Under the pieces are notes generated by a model that made no database searches, had not been told where the DNA came from, and saw nothing but the letters and a program-made list of their open reading frames with translations. Below are positions 1 to 5,780 of a stretch of DNA of 10,327 nucleotides, one piece after another. The position numbers and the translations under genes are program-made. Source of the DNA: JBOGED01 sp050743625 (GTDB taxonomy: Bacteria; Actinomycetota; Nitriliruptoria; Euzebyales; Egibacteraceae); assembly GCA_050743625.1 (NCBI GenBank), contig JBOGED010000312.1, positions 1 through 10,327 of the forward strand, read 5' to 3'. Positions within the stretch are counted from its first letter, which is position 1; each line of letters starts with the position of its first letter.

Positions 1-20
1 AAAGGACGACGTGATGCCAT
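1..20 (-). CDS. Possible start of the gene downstream of ispE (partial)
   Basis: On the minus strand an ATG at 20–18 is preceded by GGAGG with a 7-nt spacer, a near-ideal Shine-Dalgarno arrangement. The frame is open to the window edge and reads Met-Ala-Ser-Arg-Arg-Pro. It lies about 55 nt after the ispE stop, so it could be the next gene of the same operon. Only six codons are visible, so no product can be assigned. The strong ribosome site is the only support. Confidence 0.45.
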
Positions 21-75
21 TTCACCACCTCCCACTGACCCTACCATCCGAGTCACCGATGCTGAGCGCGACTGT

Positions 76-1077
76 TCAGCAGTGAGTCACCTCAGGGCCG
101 CCAGCCGGTGAGCAGGCCACCTTGACCGCCCGGAAGCGGTCGGCGACCGAGCCGGCGAGCGCCCGTGCCGCCTGCTCCGAATCGCAGAGGGCGAGCATGG
201 TAGGTCCGCTTCCGGACAATACCGCGCCGAGCGCGCCCCCGTCGACCAGCAGCCGCTTCGCGTCGGCGAGCTCGGGGCGTAACGCGAACGCGGCAGCCTC
301 GAGGTCGTTGTGCAAGGCGGCACCGAGCGCCTCGGGATCGTGCGAGCCGAGCGCGGCGAGGATCGCGTGAGGTAACGCCCGATTGGGCTCACATCGGCGG
401 TCCCACTCGCGATAGACGTCGGCGGTCGACAGCGGGAATCCCGCGATGCAGACGACCCACCAGTACAGCCCTTTGCACATCACATGCGCGAGAGTGATTC
501 CCCGACCAGTCCCCAACTGCGTCCCGCCCATGCAGCAAAAGGGCACGTCGGTCCCGAGCGTTGATCCGATCGCCTTGAGGTTCGGGCGTGACAGGTGGCA
601 ACTCCACAGCTCGTTGAGGCCCACAAGGGCGGCCGCGGCATCGGCGGAGCCTCCCGCCATACCACCGGCGACGGGAATGCGCTTCTGGAGCTGCATCACC
701 GTCACGGGCGCCGAGCCGGGCTCGCGAGCTTTGCGCGCCTCCTCCTCGTCGACGATGTCGAGGTCGAGCACCTTGGTGACATGGCCGAGCGCCCGGGCCG
801 CCCGGATCGCCAAGTTGTCCTGGTCAACGGGAACGTCCGGGCCGGCGTCGTGGGTGAGCAACATGCGCATACGCCGTCGCGCCGCGGGATGGTGCCCTTG
901 CCCTGGCGGGCCGGCGATGGTGAAACGCATGCGGTCGAACAGCGACACGGTCTGCAAGACCGTCACGACCTCGTGGTACCCGTCCGGGCGGAGCCCACGG
1001 ATCGCCAAGAACAGGTTGAGCTTGGCCGGGACACGAACCATGATGCAGGGCCGGCCGCGCGGCACCGCTCGTTGCAC
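76..1077 (-). CDS. ispE: 4-diphosphocytidyl-2-C-methyl-D-erythritol kinase
   Basis: IspE phosphorylates the 2-hydroxyl of CDP-methylerythritol with ATP in the cytosolic MEP isoprenoid pathway. It belongs to the GHMP kinases. All three signatures are visible: the N-terminal VRVPAKLNLFL with the conserved Lys (K19 from the chosen start), the glycine-rich ATP loop PVAGGMAGGSADAAA (about 135–149), and SGSGPTMLAL near the C terminus. The catalytic Asp lies in GTDVPF (D177). Length is about 333 aa, slightly long because of an acidic insertion around residues 105–124. I chose the GTG at 1077 because GAGAGGGG precedes it by 6 nt. The ATG at 1041, which begins MVRVPAKLN, has no visible Shine-Dalgarno but would also keep the whole domain. 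An upstream GTG at 1134 is possible but adds non-conserved sequence. It is the last gene of the ksgA–ispE pair, after a gap of about 139 nt. Confidence 0.95.
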   Translation of the reverse strand: MQRAVPRGRPCIMVRVPAKLNLFLAIRGLRPDGYHEVVTVLQTVSLFDRMRFTIAGPPGQGHHPAARRRMRMLLTHDAGPDVPVDQDNLAIRAARALGHVTKVLDLDIVDEEEARKAREPGSAPVTVMQLQKRIPVAGGMAGGSADAAAALVGLNELWSCHLSRPNLKAIGSTLGTDVPFCCMGGTQLGTGRGITLAHVMCKGLYWWVVCIAGFPLSTADVYREWDRRCEPNRALPHAILAALGSHDPEALGAALHNDLEAAAFALRPELADAKRLLVDGGALGAVLSGSGPTMLALCDSEQAARALAGSVADRFRAVKVACSPAGGPEVTHC

Positions 1078-1173
1078 GGGTTGCCCCTCTCTCTCGGTTT
1101 GCCACGGCCCGAACCTTGGACGTAGGGGGAACACCCCACTCGATACGGCAACGGACTTTCCGTCAGCGACCGC

Positions 1174-1192
1174 TTGGGGCGATAAGCCCCAA
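1174..1192 (-). other. Hairpin between rsmA/ksgA and ispE
   Basis: A perfect 7-bp inverted repeat, TTGGGGC and GCCCCAA, encloses a 5-nt loop, with one possible further G·U pair in the minus-strand RNA. It lies 25 nt after the ksgA stop. No T tract follows on either strand, so a classical intrinsic terminator is unlikely. It may be a weak terminator, a processing site or an mRNA 3'-end stabiliser for ksgA that leaves ispE at a lower level. Confidence 0.4.
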
Positions 1193-1216
1193 AGTCGAAC
1201 GTTAGTGCTCTGGGGG

Positions 1217-2086
1217 TTACCCGTAAAGCACGCGAGCGAACGCCGCCCACGCCCGCAGATCCAGCTCCTCAGCCCGCGCCGCTGGGTCGAGCCCGACTCC
1301 CGCCAGAGCGGATTCTATCGCGTCCGCGGTGCGGGCAGAGGTCGCGAGGGCGTTGCGCAGGCGCTTTCGTCGCTGACCGAATCCGGCATCTACCAGGGCG
1401 AAGAGCTGGTCGCGGCCCACGGGGAGCGTCCAGGGGCACGGCACCAGCGACACCGCGACCGACTCGACGTTCGGTGTCGGATAGAACGCGGAACGGCTCA
1501 CGGCCCCCGAGATCCGAGCCGCCGCTTGCGCGTGGATCTTGACGCTGACCGCCCCATACAGCGAATCCCCGACACCCGCAACCCATCGCTGCCCGACCTC
1601 CCGTTGCACCACGACGAACAATTCGCTGAACGCGCGGCTCGCCAGCGCCTTCATCACGATGGGGGTCGCGACGTTGTACGGGAGGTTCGAGACGAGCATC
1701 ACGGGCTGCCCGCCGACCAGTGCGGCGAGGTCGACATCCAGGGCATCCGCGTGGATGATCCGCACTCCCGTGTCGTCGCCGACCACCTCATGGAGGGCGC
1801 GGACGAGACCGGCATCGACCTCTACGGCGATCACAGATGCGCCAGCCTCGCGCAACGCCAAGGTCAGGCTGCCGAGTCCCGGACCGATCTCACAGACCTG
1901 TGTCCCCGAGACGACGCCGGCGATGCGGACAAGCTTTCGTACCGTATTGGGGTCCACCACGAAGTTTTGGCCGCTCGTCTTCCGCGGCGCCAACCCATGG
2001 ACGTCGAGCAGCCGGCGGACATCGGCGCGAGTGAGCAGCGGGTGGGTGGCGCGGTGGTCTGGAAGGTGCGCGGGCACGGCTACCAA
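1217..2086 (-). CDS. rsmA: 16S rRNA (adenine1518-N6/adenine1519-N6)-dimethyltransferase
   Basis: RsmA (KsgA) uses S-adenosylmethionine to dimethylate the two adjacent adenosines in the 3'-terminal hairpin of 16S rRNA during 30S assembly. Its loss classically gives kasugamycin resistance. Visible signatures are RKTSGQNF (about 35–42), which opens the Rossmann methyltransferase domain, the SAM loop EIGPGLGS (66–73), the acidic ribose-binding EV(D) near 89–91, and catalytic motif IV NLPYN (134–138). The C-terminal part with QRRKRLRNAL matches the RNA-binding lobe. At 289 aa it has normal family length. The start is TTG at 2086, overlapping the last 7 nt of the upstream DUF348/G5 gene, which suggests translational coupling. 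A GTG three codons later (2077) is an alternative. Neither has a good Shine-Dalgarno, consistent with coupling. Confidence 0.95.
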   Translation of the reverse strand: MVAVPAHLPDHRATHPLLTRADVRRLLDVHGLAPRKTSGQNFVVDPNTVRKLVRIAGVVSGTQVCEIGPGLGSLTLALREAGASVIAVEVDAGLVRALHEVVGDDTGVRIIHADALDVDLAALVGGQPVMLVSNLPYNVATPIVMKALASRAFSELFVVVQREVGQRWVAGVGDSLYGAVSVKIHAQAAARISGAVSRSAFYPTPNVESVAVSLVPCPWTLPVGRDQLFALVDAGFGQRRKRLRNALATSARTADAIESALAGVGLDPAARAEELDLRAWAAFARVLYG

Positions 2087-3027
2087 CTGATGCGAACGTT
2101 GATGACCCCTTGCGAGGGCGATGCGATCTCTTCGAAGGCCACCTTGTTCAGGTCAATGACACGACCGTCGATGAAGGGACCTCGGTCGTTGATCCGGACG
2201 TTCACCGTCTTGCCGTTCGAGAGATTGGTCACCATCACCATCGTGCCCTTCGGCAACGTCCGGTGCGCGGCGGTCATCTCATCACCGAACACGTACCAGG
2301 AAGCCCCACCAGTCTGCGCGTTATCCCCCGAGTCGCTCTCCTCGTCGTCGTCGTCTTCGTCGTCCGATGTAATCCCGATATCGATGATGCGGGCTTCAGG
2401 TTCGGAGACGACACGCTCGCCGGTGCGGACGCGGTTGGTGGGGACGCCGTCGACCCACGTGACCTCCTCGACCACGTGGGTCATCCCCTCTTGCCCCTCG
2501 CTGACCTCGCGGCGAGATCCCTCAGGCAGGTCCGCGGTCCGGTGCTGGACGACCGGCGGCGGCACCACGACCTGCCGCACCTCCACCGTCGTCGTGATGC
2601 GCTGGACGACGATCTCGGTGCCCTTGTCGATCTTCGAGGTCAACGGTGGCGACACACGGTCGTCCTGATCCACCTGGAGGTTCAGGCGCTGGAGCACCGT
2701 ACCCACCGTCGCGCCCTCCGCAACGGCAACCTGAAGGTCCTGGCCGTCCGCGACGACGGTCACCGGGTTCGCGGTCGCCGAGCCTGCCGGTTTGCCCAGA
2801 GCCTGATCGCTGGCGTCGACCAGCTCGACGAAGGTCTCGTCGACAGGTGCGACCAGCGCCGCGGCCACGCCTCGCTTCGCGACGCGCTCCGCGCTCCGCT
2901 CCACTTGATCGGCATTGAGCAAGATGTACCCGGAGAGGGACGTCAGGATCGCGGGCAAGACGAGAAGCGCGGCGATGCCTGGGAGCCGAGGGACCTTCCG
3001 GCGGCGTCCGGAACAGGGCAAAAGCAT
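2080..3027 (-). CDS. Membrane-anchored DUF348–G5–RlpA-like cell-wall protein
   Basis: This is a 315-residue envelope protein. A basic N terminus and a hydrophobic segment at about 17–37 act as signal peptide or anchor. A DUF348 (ubiquitin-like) domain covers about 88–141, a G5 domain about 145–218, an acidic low-complexity linker (Asp/Glu/Ser) 220–238, and an RlpA-like double-psi beta-barrel 240–315, recognised by GGASWY, TAAHRTLPKGT, VRINDRGPFIDGR and VIDL. Mycobacterial RpfB at this locus ends in a lysozyme-like Rpf domain, and Bacillus YabE ends in a 3D domain (also a double-psi barrel). Here the catalytic module is RlpA-like, so a peptidoglycan-binding or lytic-transglycosylase role is inferred. 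The barrel is short: the segment that normally lies between ASWY and TAAH and carries a conserved Glu is nearly absent. ATG at 3027 is chosen because the signal segment follows it. The gene overlaps rsmA by 7 nt. Confidence 0.88.
   Translation of the reverse strand: MLLPCSGRRRKVPRLPGIAALLVLPAILTSLSGYILLNADQVERSAERVAKRGVAAALVAPVDETFVELVDASDQALGKPAGSATANPVTVVADGQDLQVAVAEGATVGTVLQRLNLQVDQDDRVSPPLTSKIDKGTEIVVQRITTTVEVRQVVVPPPVVQHRTADLPEGSRREVSEGQEGMTHVVEEVTWVDGVPTNRVRTGERVVSEPEARIIDIGITSDDEDDDDEESDSGDNAQTGGASWYVFGDEMTAAHRTLPKGTMVMVTNLSNGKTVNVRINDRGPFIDGRVIDLNKVAFEEIASPSQGVINVRISW
2338..2373 (-). repeat. Trinucleotide-rich acidic linker tract
   Basis: Repeated GAC/GAG/GAA codons (seen on the plus strand as CTC/GTC/TTC runs) encode the Asp/Glu/Ser linker between the G5 and RlpA-like domains. 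Such tracts vary in length by slippage and act as flexible spacers in surface proteins. Confidence 0.6.
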
Positions 3028-3043
3028 GCCCCGAAACTAGTCC

Positions 3044-3061
3044 GATGCCCGAAAGGGCATC
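3044..3061 (-). other. Perfect hairpin in the leader of the DUF348/G5 gene
   Basis: GATGCCC and GGGCATC form a perfect 7-bp stem around a 4-nt loop, between the tatD stop (3076) and the next start codon (3027). No T tract follows on the minus strand. The 5' arm can also pair with GGGGCAT at 3032–3026, which contains the first two bases of the start codon. It may be a processing, attenuation or translation-control element. Confidence 0.45.
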
Positions 3062-3075
3062 AAATGCGCGCGTCG

Positions 3076-3843
3076 CTAGCGCTCGTGAGAGAAGGTGAAC
3101 AGGCGGCGGGCGTTCACACTTGTAATTTCAGCCATGTCCTCTATCGAGCGTCCATGGAGACGCGCGAGCTCGGCAACCGTCAGCGCCACCCGGCTCGGCT
3201 CGTTTGGCTTGCCCCGGTATGGATGGGGCGACAGGTATGGCGCGTCCGTTTCGACGACGACGAGGTCAAGCGGCGCGTGCATGGCCGCCTCACGGAGCGC
3301 CGGGGCGTTCGTGAACGTCAGGTTGCCCGCGAAGGACATGTACCAGCCGTTGGCCACACAGACCTCGACGAAGCCCGCGTCGCCAGAGAAGCAGTGGAAG
3401 ACGGTACGCTCGGGAGCCTTCTCGTCTTCTAGGACCCGCAGGACGTCCGCGTGCGATTCACGCACATGGATGACGAGCGCCTTATCCAGCTCCTTCGCGA
3501 TCCTGATGTGCTCCCGGAACGATTCCTCTTGCCGTACGGGCGGGCAGCTGTCGCGGAACAGGTCGAGACCCGTCTCGCCGATCGCGACGACCTTGGGGTG
3601 CGCGGCGAGCGCGGCGATCATCGGCAGGACATGCTCCGTCGCCTCGATCGCGTTGCTCGGGTGGATGCCGACGGCGGCCCAGACGCCGGGCGTGCTCACG
3701 GCGGTCTGGACGCACTCCGCCGACGAGGCGAGGTCGACCCCGACGGTGACGACGGTCGACACCCCGGCCGCTCGAGCCCGGGCAACGACCTCCTCCGGGA
3801 GGCTGTCCATCAACGTCAGGTGGCAGTGTGTGTCGGTATACAC
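3076..3843 (-). CDS. tatD: TatD family metal-dependent DNase/hydrolase
   Basis: TatD proteins are TIM-barrel metallo-hydrolases. Characterised members are DNases with 3'-5' exonuclease activity, linked to DNA repair and quality control. Metal ligands are all present: H6 and H8 in DTHCHL, E90 in AIGETGLD, H126 in VIHVRES, H150 in FHCFSG and D200 in ETDAPYLSPHPYRGKPNEP. Length (255 aa) is typical. The start is GTG at 3843, and no alternative in-frame start exists upstream. GAGG lies 13 nt before it, which is rather far; an out-of-frame ATG at 3853 lies nearer to that GAGG. The leader carries a 9-nt tandem repeat. It is followed 48 nt later by the DUF348/G5 gene, the usual neighbour. Confidence 0.95.
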   Translation of the reverse strand: MYTDTHCHLTLMDSLPEEVVARARAAGVSTVVTVGVDLASSAECVQTAVSTPGVWAAVGIHPSNAIEATEHVLPMIAALAAHPKVVAIGETGLDLFRDSCPPVRQEESFREHIRIAKELDKALVIHVRESHADVLRVLEDEKAPERTVFHCFSGDAGFVEVCVANGWYMSFAGNLTFTNAPALREAAMHAPLDLVVVETDAPYLSPHPYRGKPNEPSRVALTVAELARLHGRSIEDMAEITSVNARRLFTFSHER

Positions 3844-3860
3844 GATGGCGCATGTTCCTC

Positions 3861-3888
3861 GTGTCGTGTGTGTCGTGTGTGTCGTGTG
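3861..3888 (-). repeat. 9-nt tandem repeat in the tatD leader
   Basis: The plus strand shows TGTGTCGTG twice perfectly (3869–3877, 3878–3886), preceded by an 8-nt partial copy (3861–3868). Read on the coding strand it is a CACGACACA array ending about 18 nt before the tatD GTG. The array contains no start codon in the tatD frame. It may be a slippage-prone spacer or a protein or RNA binding array. No function can be assigned from sequence. Confidence 0.7.
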
Positions 3889-3896
3889 GAGAGCAT

Positions 3897-3911
3897 TGAC
3901 CGTCGAGGTCA
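3897..3911. promoter_or_regulatory. TGACC-N5-GGTCA dyad upstream of tatD
   Basis: Perfect 5-bp inverted arms with a 5-nt spacer lie in the 102-nt gap before tatD. The same TGACC/GGTCA arms form the core of the two 26-nt palindromes at 3929–3954 and 5740–5765. It could be an operator for tatD or the sigma module, but short GC-rich dyads occur by chance. Confidence 0.3.
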
Positions 3912-3928
3912 GCGAGTCCTTTAGCTTA

Positions 3929-3954
3929 CCGCCGTGACCGCGCGGTCACGGCGG
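3929..3954 (-). terminator. Perfect 26-nt palindrome at the end of the anti-sigma-like gene
   Basis: The two 13-nt arms, CCGCCGTGACCGC and GCGGTCACGGCGG, are exact reverse complements with no mismatch, and the stop codon (3948–3946) lies inside. In RNA it would form an 11-bp GC-rich stem with a GCGC loop. After it on the minus strand comes TAAGCTAAAGG, not a T tract, so it is either a U-less actinobacterial-type terminator or a protein-binding palindrome. It closes the sigma/anti-sigma unit before tatD. Confidence 0.5.
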
Positions 3955-5121
3955 TGGCTCCAGGGTCGCGACGACAGCGGCCGAGACGGCGTCACGGGAG
4001 ATCAGCGCGATCGGGTCGCGGTCGCCGACGACGAACAGCCGCTCCCCGTCTCCCACGATCCACGTCGGGTCTTGCGCGGGCACCCAGCGACCCTGCTCGT
4101 CGAGCGTCATCTGACCGCCCGGCGACAGGAACAGCTCGGGAGCGCCGAGGTCAAACCCCTGAAGGCCGGCGAGGTCCGCCTGGCCGATCGTGCCCCGCTG
4201 GCTCTGGACGATGAGGTGCGCGGAGGTCGGTCGGTCACCCTCGACCGCCACGCAACACCGGCTGATCATCCCCACCGCTCCCGCCTGAGCTGAGGCGGGC
4301 GCGGCAAGCCTGGCATCCGTCGTGGTCGCGTCTTGCAGCTGGATCGGGGATTGTTGCTCCAAGGTTGCCGTCCACACGGTCGAGCCCTCGTAACCGGCTT
4401 CCCAGTAGACCCGGTCTCCCGCGGGGTCGAACGCGAGATGTCGTGCGGTGAGCTCAGGGGCGTCCTGCGTGAAGACCGGGAAACGGATCACCTCATCCCC
4501 CATGACCACCTCGATCTCCGGCTGGCGCCCGTCTCCAGGCTCGTCCACGATCGCCGCGATCTGCCCGTCCGGCCCGACGGCTGGCCACGCGCCGGGCCAC
4601 AGCTCGTCGACCTGACCGGTCGCGAGGTCCAGCTCCACGAGGTAAGGGGGTGCGTCCGGCGCCTGGCGCCGGTCGAACAGCACGCGGCCGTATCCGATCA
4701 CGGGATGAGCGTCGAAGCCGGGACCGCTGGTCAGGGACTCCATCCCGCCGGTACGGCAAGCCGCCTCCAGACGCCCGAGCGTGGTGGCGATCACGGCGGC
4801 CATGCCACCACGTGTCGCGCACGGGCCAGGGTCAGGGTTCGCGTGGGTTTCCGGGGCGAAGGCGGTTTCCGGGGCGTCGGCCCGCCGTGTCGCCTCGACC
4901 CGGTCGACCGGACGGATATCGGGGCCTGCGAAGATCCGGGAAGCCGTGATCACGATGATCAATGCGACCGTCGCCGTACCTACCGCCGGCGCGCCGAGCC
5001 GGAAGGCGCTGCCGCGCTGTGCGCGGGACTCGACCTTGCGCCAGGTGGCGGGGTCAGGCGTCACCTTGGACGCCTGATCGTCCAAGGCCTGGCGAAGCCG
5101 CTCCTCGAAGTCACTCAACAA
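3946..5121 (-). CDS. Putative membrane-anchored anti-sigma/sensor protein with beta-propeller-like domain
   Basis: This 391-residue protein has a short cytoplasmic N terminus (1–45) of the kind often encoded beside SigE-family ECF sigma factors (LSDFEERLRQAL, then TPDPATW), one transmembrane helix at about 46–65, and a large outer domain. That domain contains WD40/TolB-like strands such as GYGRVLFD, WPAVGPDGQIAAIVDEP and LAFDPAGDRVYW, suggesting a beta-propeller. No zinc-binding anti-sigma motif (HxxxCxxC) is visible. The inferred role is to hold the cognate sigma factor at the membrane and respond to an outside signal, but a non-regulatory lipoprotein-like function cannot be excluded. The start is TTG at 5121, 2 nt after the sigma stop and 10 nt after GGAGG; a second TTG follows directly. 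The tight spacing indicates coupled translation. Confidence 0.75.
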   Translation of the reverse strand: MLSDFEERLRQALDDQASKVTPDPATWRKVESRAQRGSAFRLGAPAVGTATVALIIVITASRIFAGPDIRPVDRVEATRRADAPETAFAPETHANPDPGPCATRGGMAAVIATTLGRLEAACRTGGMESLTSGPGFDAHPVIGYGRVLFDRRQAPDAPPYLVELDLATGQVDELWPGAWPAVGPDGQIAAIVDEPGDGRQPEIEVVMGDEVIRFPVFTQDAPELTARHLAFDPAGDRVYWEAGYEGSTVWTATLEQQSPIQLQDATTTDARLAAPASAQAGAVGMISRCCVAVEGDRPTSAHLIVQSQRGTIGQADLAGLQGFDLGAPELFLSPGGQMTLDEQGRWVPAQDPTWIVGDGERLFVVGDRDPIALISRDAVSAAVVATLEPPP

Positions 5122-5123
5122 GG

Positions 5124-5651
5124 TCAGCGCACCTCCTCGCCCATGAGCCGGCGCATGCGCTCGAGCCCCCGTGACACGGTGCTCTTGACGGTGCCGACGC
5201 TCACCCCCATCGCGTCGGCGGTGTCGCGCTCGGACAGGTCCAAGTAGTAGCGCAGGACGATCGCGGACCGCTGGCGAGCGGGTAAGCGGGACAGCGCGGC
5301 GATCATAAGATCAGTGTCGGCGACCTGGTCGTCTGGCGCGCGTGCTCCCCGCTCGTCCCCATTCCGCTTCGCGGCCTCACGCCGCTCGAGCGCCAATCTT
5401 CGAAACCTTGAGTTGACCTCGTTGACGACGGCTCGCCGGATGTATGCGCGTGGCGTGTCGATCTGGCGGGTCAACCACCGCCGGTAGACCTTCACAAACG
5501 CATCGGCCACCGCGTCCTCGGCCCGGTGCGGATCACCGCACAGCAGGTAGGCCAGGCGCAACGCCTCCGCATGATGCGCCGCATAGACATCCGCAAAGTC
5601 GTCGACGACGCCCGCGAGGGTCGGTGTCACCACAACCGCCGTCCTTACCAT
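5124..5651 (-). CDS. ECF RNA polymerase sigma factor, SigE family
   Basis: The protein is 175 aa, a normal length for an extracytoplasmic-function sigma factor, which directs RNA polymerase to a small regulon. Region 2 spans about 19–87 (LRLAYLLCGDPHRAEDAVADAF, then IRRAVVNEVNSRFRR, the -10 recognition part). Region 4 spans about 113–172 with the helix-turn-helix LSERDTADAMGVSVGTVKSTVSRGLERMRR, which reads the -35 element. The pattern LRYYLDLSE plus SVGTVKS matches the SigE-type group common in Actinomycetota. The start is ATG at 5651. A strong AAGGAGGTGA lies 15 nt upstream, longer than usual, so a slightly different start is possible. It forms a two-gene unit with the anti-sigma-like gene and sits between two 26-nt palindromes, apparently inserted into the metG–tatD neighbourhood. 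Confidence 0.92.
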   Translation of the reverse strand: MVRTAVVVTPTLAGVVDDFADVYAAHHAEALRLAYLLCGDPHRAEDAVADAFVKVYRRWLTRQIDTPRAYIRRAVVNEVNSRFRRLALERREAAKRNGDERGARAPDDQVADTDLMIAALSRLPARQRSAIVLRYYLDLSERDTADAMGVSVGTVKSTVSRGLERMRRLMGEEVR

Positions 5652-5679
5652 CCGCCTGGCCCCTCACCTCCTTCCCTTT

Positions 5680-5706
5680 GGATTACCCGACGCGCAGGTC
5701 TGTCCA
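5680..5706 (-). promoter_or_regulatory. Tentative promoter of the sigma/anti-sigma unit
   Basis: On the minus strand TGGACA (5706–5701) resembles a -35 box and TAATCC (5685–5680) a weak -10, separated by 15 nt. The spacing is short and the match imperfect. The position, just upstream of the AAGGAGG ribosome site, is right. No GGAAC-type ECF -35 motif is evident. Confidence 0.25.
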
Positions 5707-5739
5707 GAGGTTGAGGGGCAATCCTCACCGCTGCCGCAA

Positions 5740-5765
5740 CCGTACCTGACCCGGGTCAGGTACGG
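5740..5765 (-). terminator. Perfect 26-nt palindrome after metG
   Basis: The arms CCGTACCTGACCC and GGGTCAGGTACGG (13 nt each) are exact reverse complements, beginning 15 nt after the metG stop. In RNA they form a strong GC-rich hairpin. The following bases on the minus strand are TTGCGGC, so the U tract is minimal. It most likely ends metG transcription before the sigma gene. An operator controlling that gene is the alternative. Confidence 0.55.
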
Positions 5766-5780
5766 AAGGTGGCCAGAAGG

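Noticed and set aside
446..2668. A 740-codon open frame on the plus strand across ispE, rsmA and the DUF348/G5 gene
   Set aside because: It is antisense to three well-recognised genes, and its translation is rich in Arg/Ser/Pro/His with no recognisable domain. Long antisense open frames are common in high-GC coding DNA.
2110..3432. A 440-codon plus-strand open frame across the DUF348/G5 gene and tatD
   Set aside because: Antisense shadow of two real genes with no domain, no ribosome site of note and composition typical of a shadow frame.
3482..3853. An ATG at 3853 close to a GAGGAA site as an alternative gene start over tatD
   Set aside because: It is out of frame with TatD and gives an Arg-rich product without similarity. 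The TatD metal-site motif begins four codons after the GTG at 3843.
3896..3927. Plus-strand promoter with TTGACC and TAGCTT near the tatD leader
   Set aside because: The spacer is about 20 nt and it would only drive antisense RNA into the anti-sigma-like gene. TTGACC is better explained as part of the TGACC/GGTCA dyad.
4333..5247. A 304-codon plus-strand open frame opposite the anti-sigma-like gene
   Set aside because: Its composition is Arg/Gly/His-rich and domain-free, while the minus-strand frame has a membrane helix, tight coupling to the sigma gene and propeller-like strands.
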